A stretch of 6,178 nt of DNA, from NCBI GenBank assembly GCA_903907475.1, contig CAIVOB010000135.1:1-6178 (forward strand). The letters run 5' to 3'. The first letter of the stretch is position 1, and each line of letters opens with the position of its first letter. The notes under the pieces were generated by a model that was not told where the DNA came from, did no database searches, and saw only the letters and a program-made list of their open reading frames with translations. Origin of the DNA: Candidatus Omnitrophota bacterium (GTDB lineage: Bacteria; Omnitrophota; Gorgyraeia; Gygaellales; Profunditerraquicolaceae). Made by a program: the position numbers and the translations under genes. This document shows, one piece after another, positions 1 to 4,355 of the stretch.

Positions 1-633
1 AATTCCGGTTTCGATGTATTTTTCGATCCGCTCAGCATCCATCATATCGTAGAGCGCGTCATAAAGCGGCCTTAAATAAGGAGAGATTTTTGCCTGCATA
101 TCACCCGGCAGAAAGCCTAAAGATTCTCCGGCTTCAATTGCCGGACGCGTCAAAATAATCCGCCGTACCTCCTGTTTTTTAAGCGCTTCCACGGCGCAGG
201 CCATTGCTAAATAAGTTTTTCCGGTTCCGGCCGGGCCCATCCCAAAAACAATATCGTGTTTTTGAATCGCTTCTACGTATTCTTTTTGGCCAATCGTTTT
301 AGGGCCGACTTGTCTACTGCCGGAGCTGCGCGTAAATCCATGATCTAATTGTGAAAATGCAGGTTCTTTTTTTCCATTTTTAAAATTGGCAATTAAATAC
401 TCTAAATCTCTTTTACCGATTTCCGTATTTCCTGAACGCACCCCTTCCAGAAGATAATTGATAAGCTCCGCGGCTTTATTAATATTCGCCGCCGTGCCGC
501 TTAATTTCAGGTGTTCGCCACGCAGGGTGAGTTTGACCCTAAATTCTTTCTCGATATTTTTAAGGTTAACATCTTGAGCTCCAAAAAGCCCCTGAGCTTC
601 CACCTGGGAATGAAATGCGATTATTTTATCCAT
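1..633 (-). CDS. phoH: PhoH-like P-loop ATPase (YbeZ/PhoL type), 5' part, runs off left edge
   Basis: I translated this by eye; 211 codons are present before the window edge. The family is an RNA-associated P-loop NTPase, often next to ybeY, with a suspected role in RNA/ribosome metabolism; its exact reaction is not settled. Seen: residues 1-65 resemble the N-terminal domain of PhoH proteins (LFGAQDVNLKNIE, then LTLRGEHLKLSG). A Walker A loop, GPAGTGKTYLA, lies at about 133-143, preceded by IGQKEYVEAIQKHDIVFGMG. It is followed by ILTRPAIEAGESLGFLPGD and KISPYLRPLYDAL, both typical of the family. The Walker B region and C-terminal third lie outside the window. The ATG at 631-633 is six bases after the stop of the LysM gene and in the same frame. 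No Shine-Dalgarno sits close to it, so translation may depend on coupling. The start fits the family's usual N-terminus. It is probably the last visible gene of the HU-hisS-aspS-lysM operon. Confidence 0.93.
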   Translation of the reverse strand, partial: MDKIIAFHSQVEAQGLFGAQDVNLKNIEKEFRVKLTLRGEHLKLSGTAANINKAAELINYLLEGVRSGNTEIGKRDLEYLIANFKNGKKEPAFSQLDHGFTRSSGSRQVGPKTIGQKEYVEAIQKHDIVFGMGPAGTGKTYLAMACAVEALKKQEVRRIILTRPAIEAGESLGFLPGDMQAKISPYLRPLYDALYDMMDAERIEKYIETGI

Positions 634-639
634 TAACGT

Positions 640-1188
640 TTATTTAAGATTTTCCTTAATCTCTTTGGTTTCTTGAATACGAGCTTTGGAATCCGCTAAA
701 ACTGGTATATTTAAAACTTGGCCGGAATAAAGTTTATCCGGTGTGCGCAGAGTGTTTTTATTGGCTTGAAAGATCTTCGGCCATTTTTTAGTGGTGCCAT
801 AGAATTTCTTAGAGATTTTTTGTAAAGTATCATTTTTTTCTACCGTGTATTTTTCAAAATTTCCCGTTAACTCTTCGGCAGGTGGAGTTGTTTCTTGGAC
901 TACTGGTTGCTCTTCTAAATTTGTGGCAGCTAATGGCGTCGTACCCGGACATTTAGCCTGAGTTTTATTAGTGAATCCCAGCTCTACTTCTACCACGCGA
1001 GTAGTGCGCGTAGTTTTGTGCTCTTCTGCTGCCGGAGCCTGTCCCATAAGATAACCGCGGTTACCGGAAGTTGAAGAAAGATCCTGGTCGATTCTATCGC
1101 GGGTTAAATTATAGGTTCTCGCCACGCAGCCTGATAATGCCAAGCTAGAAGTTAAAACGCAAATTCCGATGAGTTTGGTGTTCTTCAT
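640..1188 (-). CDS. LysM-domain lipoprotein
   Basis: A 182-residue envelope protein, complete. The N-terminus is a lipoprotein signal peptide: positively charged MKNTK, a hydrophobic stretch, then the lipobox LSGC with the lipidated cysteine at residue 21. Residue +2 is Val rather than Asp, so inner-membrane retention is not indicated and outer-membrane sorting is plausible in a diderm. Residues 22-110 are low-complexity and Thr/Glu/Pro-rich, with a second cysteine at 80. One LysM domain covers about 113-163 (YTVEKNDTLQKISKKFYG ... YSGQVLNIP); the family binds N-acetylglucosamine-containing glycans such as peptidoglycan. No catalytic domain is present, so it is probably a structural or anchoring protein. 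The 19-residue tail is charged. The ATG has a strong AAGGAGGA site six bases upstream. It lies 59 bases after aspS and six bases before phoH. The exact role is unknown. Confidence 0.9.
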   Translation of the reverse strand: MKNTKLIGICVLTSSLALSGCVARTYNLTRDRIDQDLSSTSGNRGYLMGQAPAAEEHKTTRTTRVVEVELGFTNKTQAKCPGTTPLAATNLEEQPVVQETTPPAEELTGNFEKYTVEKNDTLQKISKKFYGTTKKWPKIFQANKNTLRTPDKLYSGQVLNIPVLADSKARIQETKEIKENLK

Positions 1189-1194
1189 TTCTAA

Positions 1195-1202
1195 TCCTCC
1201 TT
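1195..1202 (-). promoter_or_regulatory. Shine-Dalgarno site of the LysM lipoprotein gene
   Basis: On the minus strand this reads AAGGAGGA, six bases before the ATG at 1186-1188. It fixes the start codon, and the reading frame from it begins with a proper signal peptide. It shows the organism uses ordinary anti-Shine-Dalgarno pairing. Confidence 0.85.
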
Positions 1203-1247
1203 ATTTTGCCCTTACTTAAAAAGAGCGGTTTTTTTGTTAAAAGTTTT

Positions 1248-2642
1248 TTAAGCCGTAATTTTACGCTTAATCGTTAATCCTAATTCCTGTAATTGTTTTT
1301 CCCCGACATCCGAAGGCGCGTTAGTCAGCGGACAGAATGTCGTCGAAGTTTTCGGGAAGGTAATTACTTCGCGAATGCTTGATTCTCCGGAAATGATTGT
1401 TAGCAACCGGTCTAATCCAAAAGCTACTCCACCGTGCGGAGGAGCGCCAAACTGGAAAGCTTCGAGTAAAAACCCAAAACGTTTGTAGGTTTCCTCTTTT
1501 TCCAGTCCGATAATTTTAAAAATCCTTTCTTGTAATTCTGGGCAGTGAATTCTTACTGAACCGCTCCCCAATTCCATCCCATTTAAAACTAAATCATAGG
1601 AACGTGACCTGACTTTTTCTGGGGCGCGCTCAAGATTTTCCAGGTCATCCTGGGCTGGAGCGGTAAAAGGATGGTGTTCGCTTTCCCAGCGTTTTTCTTC
1701 GGCATTAAATTTAAACAAAGGAAAATCCACCACCCAGCAAAAAGCAAAATCATTTTTTAATTCACTTCGTAAATCCGGTTTATCGCAGCCATATTTTTCC
1801 AGCGCTTCTTTGTAGGTAATGCGCGGAAAAGGGGTTAAAATATCCACGCCTTTTAATTCTTTTAAAATTAATTTCATTAAACCTTCCGCAAGCGTGAAAA
1901 TATCCTCTTCGTTTATAAAAGACATCTCAATATCCAGTTGCGTAAACTCCGGCTGACGGTCCGCGCGTAAGTCTTCATCACGGAAACATTTGGCAATTTG
2001 ATAGTATTTATCGATTCCCGCCACCATGAGAATTTGTTTAAATAATTGCGGTGATTGCGGAAGAGCGAAAAATTGGCCGTTACTTACCCGGGAGGGCACT
2101 AAATAATCCCGCGCGCCTTCCGGAGTGGATTTAGTCAGAATCGGCGTTTCGCATTCTAAAAATTCAAATCCGGATAAATAATTACGGATAATTTTATAAA
2201 GGTTACTTCTTAAAACCAGATTATTAAAAACTTTGGTTCTTCTTAAATCCAGATAACGGTATTTTAAGCGAATCTCTTCATTGAGTTCCAAATCATTTTC
2301 AATCGCGAAAGGTGGATTATTGCTGCGATTTAAAATTTCTAATTCTTGCGCTAAAATTTCTACTTCTCCGGTAGGAAGTTTGGCATTAATTGTGCCGCTC
2401 GGGCGCTTATTAACCGTGCCGGTTAATTTAACTACGAATTCATTTCTTAAATCTGAAGCCAGTTTATGCGCTTCACCGGATTCCTTAGGAATAAAAACTA
2501 CCTGCGTATAGCCATAACGGTCGCGTAAATCAATAAAAATTAGTTTTCCGTGGTCCCGGCGTTTAGCAACCCAGCCGCAAAGTGTTACTTTTTTACCCGC
2601 ATCTGCGGCATTTAATTGTCCGCAAGTGTGTGTTCTTAACAT
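1248..2642 (-). CDS. aspS: aspartyl-tRNA synthetase, bacterial type but lacking the GAD insertion domain; probably non-discriminating
   Basis: A class II synthetase that joins aspartate to tRNA-Asp in the cytoplasm. Residues 1-105 are the OB-fold anticodon-binding domain (CGWVAKRRDHGKLIFIDLRD). The catalytic core follows: TPEGARDYLVPSR (about 173-185), ALPQSPQLFKQ (193-203), motif 2 FRDEDLRADRQPEFTQLD (220-237), GMELGSGSVRIH (355-366) and motif 3 GVAFGLDRL (405-413). All of these are the bacterial versions. The protein has 464 residues, while bacterial AspRS usually has about 580-600. The shortfall lies in one place: after YGCDKPDLR (284-292) only about ten residues (SELKNDFAFC) precede WVVDFPLF (303-310), where the GAD domain of more than 100 residues normally sits. 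The frame is uninterrupted. His31 and Leu89 match non-discriminating enzymes (inference). The start overlaps the hisS end by seven bases and has a GAGGAA site, indicating coupled translation. Confidence 0.97.
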   Translation of the reverse strand: MLRTHTCGQLNAADAGKKVTLCGWVAKRRDHGKLIFIDLRDRYGYTQVVFIPKESGEAHKLASDLRNEFVVKLTGTVNKRPSGTINAKLPTGEVEILAQELEILNRSNNPPFAIENDLELNEEIRLKYRYLDLRRTKVFNNLVLRSNLYKIIRNYLSGFEFLECETPILTKSTPEGARDYLVPSRVSNGQFFALPQSPQLFKQILMVAGIDKYYQIAKCFRDEDLRADRQPEFTQLDIEMSFINEEDIFTLAEGLMKLILKELKGVDILTPFPRITYKEALEKYGCDKPDLRSELKNDFAFCWVVDFPLFKFNAEEKRWESEHHPFTAPAQDDLENLERAPEKVRSRSYDLVLNGMELGSGSVRIHCPELQERIFKIIGLEKEETYKRFGFLLEAFQFGAPPHGGVAFGLDRLLTIISGESSIREVITFPKTSTTFCPLTNAPSDVGEKQLQELGLTIKRKITA

Positions 2643-3877
2643 TTTAGTTCCTCAATTAAATTTGATTGCGCAATTTCTTTTTGCGTACTTTGGAGCATGT
2701 CTTTAAGCATAATGGAATTCTTTTTTAATTCATCGTCCCCTAAAATGAGCACAAAATTAGCGCCTGCGTCATTAGCGGCGCGCATTGCCCCTTTAAGCGA
2801 TTTGTTTAAATAATCCGTATCACTGGAAATTCCGGCCTGGCGTAGGCGCGCTAAGATCTCTAAACCCGCGATTTTAGCACTCGCACCTAAAGTAATAAGA
2901 TAAACTAACTTTTTCTGGGAAATTTCTTGAGTGAAAGTTTTTGCGGCTAAAATTAATCTTTCCACGCCGAAAGCAAAACCCATACCGCCTAAATCCGGCC
3001 CACCCAATTCTTGGACTAAATTATTATACCGGCCGCCTGCTCCGATGGCATCCTGACTGCCTAAGTTCGGGTGCGTGATTTCAAAAACCGTACGGTTATA
3101 ATAGTCTAGTCCGCGCACTAATTGCGGGCTAATTTCAAAATTGATTTTTAAAGCCGTTAATCCTGTTTTGACAATTTGAAAATGTGCGGCGCAATCCGCG
3201 CAAAGGTGTTCTTGGCGTGGGCCAAGCGCAGCCAGTATTTCTTGGCAAGTTGCTTTTTTACAATCTAAGACTCTTAAAGTATTAGATTTAAGGCGTTCCT
3301 GGCAATCCGGGCAAAATTGGGAAGCTTTAACGTTTAATTCTTTTTTTAATGCTTGAGTAAATTTTTCTTTATCTTTCGAGCAACCTAAACTGTTAATCTT
3401 GATTTTATAATCTTGAATTTTTAAACTTTTCAATAACTGATCTGCCAAAGCGATTATTTCGATATCTAAAGTTGCATCTTGCGCGCCAATTGCCTCGCAA
3501 CCAATATGCTGAAATTGGCGTAAGCGCCCTTTTTGCGGCCGTTCTAGGCGGAACATCGGGCCAATATAATAAAATTTAGCAAACCCGGTAGTTTTATCGA
3601 GATTATTTTCTAAGTAACTGCGTACGATTGCCGCGGTGCCTTCCGGCCGTAAAGCATAGGTGTCTTCTTGATTCTGGATGAGAAACATCTGTTTTTTGAT
3701 AATTTCGGAGGTTTGGCCTAAAGTGCGATTAAATAATTTAGCATCTTCCATAATCGGAGTGCGAATTTCCGCGTAATTATAGAAGGAAAAAACATTTCGC
3801 GCGACGGCCTCTATTTTCTGCCAGAAGATTGTTTCGCTCGGTAAGATATCTTTGGTGCCAGGAATTTTCTTAAACAT
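2636..3877 (-). CDS. hisS: histidyl-tRNA synthetase
   Basis: A class II synthetase that charges tRNA-His in the cytoplasm, normally as a homodimer. At 413 residues it is full length for the family (about 420). Seen: the N-terminal IPGTKDILP (5-13); RPEGTAAIVR (77-86); motif 2 region YIGPMFRLERPQKGRLRQFQ (104-123); the histidine-specific motif LVRGLDYYNRTVFEI (253-267); GAGGRYNNL (279-287); motif 3 GMGFAFGVERL (298-308). The C-terminal anticodon-binding domain covers about 323-413 (ILGDDELKKNSIMLKDM at 378-394). The insertion region carries a cysteine cluster, FCPDC (188-192), C206, C211 and LCADC (225-229), that could bind a metal. The ATG at 3877 is the only reasonable start, because an in-frame stop lies at 3905-3907. 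No Shine-Dalgarno is recognisable before it. It lies 67 bases after the HU-family gene and overlaps aspS. Confidence 0.97.
   Translation of the reverse strand: MFKKIPGTKDILPSETIFWQKIEAVARNVFSFYNYAEIRTPIMEDAKLFNRTLGQTSEIIKKQMFLIQNQEDTYALRPEGTAAIVRSYLENNLDKTTGFAKFYYIGPMFRLERPQKGRLRQFQHIGCEAIGAQDATLDIEIIALADQLLKSLKIQDYKIKINSLGCSKDKEKFTQALKKELNVKASQFCPDCQERLKSNTLRVLDCKKATCQEILAALGPRQEHLCADCAAHFQIVKTGLTALKINFEISPQLVRGLDYYNRTVFEITHPNLGSQDAIGAGGRYNNLVQELGGPDLGGMGFAFGVERLILAAKTFTQEISQKKLVYLITLGASAKIAGLEILARLRQAGISSDTDYLNKSLKGAMRAANDAGANFVLILGDDELKKNSIMLKDMLQSTQKEIAQSNLIEELKC
2648..2653 (-). promoter_or_regulatory. Shine-Dalgarno site of aspS inside the hisS end
   Basis: On the minus strand this reads GAGGAA, followed by five bases and then the aspS ATG (2640-2642). 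It lies within the last codons of hisS, whose TAA stop (2636-2638) is beyond the aspS start. This supports translational coupling of the two synthetases and decides the aspS start. Confidence 0.75.
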
Positions 3878-3944
3878 GTAAAAACAATATCTGAAATTTA
3901 GTGGTTAAAATGCAGGATTTTCCTACCTACTATCTGCTCTTTTC

Positions 3945-4217
3945 TTATTTAATCTTTTGTTTCATTTCCAAGCCAGCTTTGAAGATGACAACTTTTCTTG
4001 GCGGGACAGGAATGACCTGATTCGTACGCGGATTTCTGCCTGTGCGGCTTCTTCTTTGTTTTACTTTAAAAACGCCAAAATTACGTAATTCAATCTTTTC
4101 CCCTCTGACTAAGGCCTCAATAATGCAATCAAAGGTTCTTTGCACCACTCTTTTTACGTCAATCTGTTTTAAATTCGTTTCATCTGATACTTTTAAGACA
4201 ATATCTTTCTTGGTCAT
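3945..4217 (-). CDS. HU/IHF-family (DNABII) nucleoid-associated DNA-binding protein
   Basis: A 90-residue DNABII protein. The family forms dimers that bend DNA and act in nucleoid organisation, replication and recombination. Seen: an N-terminal helical dimerisation part, MTKKDIVLKVSDETNLKQID, then the core ELRNFGVFKVKQRRSRTGRN (43-62), the DNA-binding arm and the end of the fold, VPPRKVVIFKAG (71-82). Pro63 in RNPRT corresponds to the proline of HU/IHF arms that intercalates between base pairs. Sequence alone does not separate HU from IHF; GRNPRT with the PPRKVV segment is somewhat IHF-like. I chose the ATG at 4217 because a strong AGGAGGG site precedes it and it gives the canonical length. 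A longer frame from a TTG at 4256 would start inside the promoter, between the -35 and -10 boxes, and adds residues (LLLYLAIGGSKE) foreign to the family. It is first in the proposed operon with hisS and aspS. Confidence 0.95.
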   Translation of the reverse strand: MTKKDIVLKVSDETNLKQIDVKRVVQRTFDCIIEALVRGEKIELRNFGVFKVKQRRSRTGRNPRTNQVIPVPPRKVVIFKAGLEMKQKIK

Positions 4218-4226
4218 TTCTTTAGA

Positions 4227-4233
4227 CCCTCCT
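4227..4233 (-). promoter_or_regulatory. Shine-Dalgarno site of the HU-family gene
   Basis: On the minus strand this reads AGGAGGG, followed by nine bases and then the ATG at 4215-4217. It settles the start in favour of the 90-residue protein over the upstream TTG at 4256. With the predicted transcription start near 4237, the untranslated leader would be only about 20 bases. Confidence 0.85.
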
Positions 4234-4243
4234 ATTGCTAAGT

Positions 4244-4272
4244 AGAGTAGCAGCAAAATGTTACAGTGTCAA
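4244..4272 (-). promoter_or_regulatory. sigma70-type promoter for the HU-hisS-aspS-lysM-phoH unit
   Basis: On the minus strand a perfect -35 box TTGACA (4267-4272) is followed by a 17-base spacer and TACTCT (4244-4249). The hexamer is preceded by TGC, an extended -10 element that could compensate for the weak match to TATAAT. Transcription would start near 4237, just upstream of the HU Shine-Dalgarno. The position right after the dnaE terminator and before the first gene of a tight cluster supports the call. The prediction is by eye. Confidence 0.7.
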
Positions 4273-4284
4273 GCGTAAAATAGT

Positions 4285-4305
4285 AAAAAATTGTCCCCAA
4301 GGACA
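4285..4305 (-). terminator. probable intrinsic terminator after dnaE
   Basis: On the minus strand a short stem TGTCC-TTGG-GGACA (4292-4305) is followed by one A and then six T (4285-4290), about 50 bases after the dnaE stop. The stem is only five base pairs, weak on its own, but it abuts a perfect 12-bp hairpin just upstream (4303-4337) that could stack on it. It lies immediately before the HU promoter, a sensible place to end dnaE transcription. Confidence 0.55.
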
Positions 4306-4337
4306 CACTTGCGCAATTCCTATAAGCGCAAGTGTGT
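4303..4337. repeat. perfect 12-bp inverted repeat between dnaE and the HU-family gene
   Basis: The arms ACACACTTGCGC (4303-4314) and GCGCAAGTGTGT (4326-4337) are perfectly complementary around an 11-base loop. On the plus strand the second arm runs directly into TTTTGTTTT (4337-4345), giving the shape of a rho-independent terminator in that direction. On the minus strand the T-tract comes only after a further small stem. It may therefore act in both directions: ending dnaE transcripts and stopping antisense transcription into dnaE. A protein-binding operator is an alternative. Confidence 0.65.
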
Positions 4338-4355
4338 TTTGTTTTCCAGGTGCTG

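Noticed and set aside
1215..1252. AT-rich inverted repeat (CTTAAAAA ... TTTTTAAG) around the aspS stop, considered as a terminator
   Set aside because: The stem is eight A/T-dominated pairs with a loop of about 22 bases and no GC-rich core, so it would be a very weak terminator. The AT richness of the gap explains it.
2281..2511. 76-residue plus-strand open frame
   Set aside because: It lies wholly antisense within aspS, has no recognisable domain, and its composition follows from the complementary coding strand.
3878..3944. T-box or other tRNA-sensing leader before hisS
   Set aside because: The gap is only 67 bases, far too short for a T-box. There is no terminator/antiterminator pair; the only palindrome (AGGA-AAA-TCCT) has a 4-bp stem.
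4042..4245. 67-residue plus-strand open frame opposite the HU-family gene
   Set aside because: It is antisense to a well-supported HU/IHF-family gene and has no protein features of its own.
4218..4256. Extension of the HU-family protein to a TTG start at 4256
   Set aside because: The extension would begin between the -35 and -10 boxes and is foreign to the family. The ATG at 4217 has a strong ribosome-binding site.
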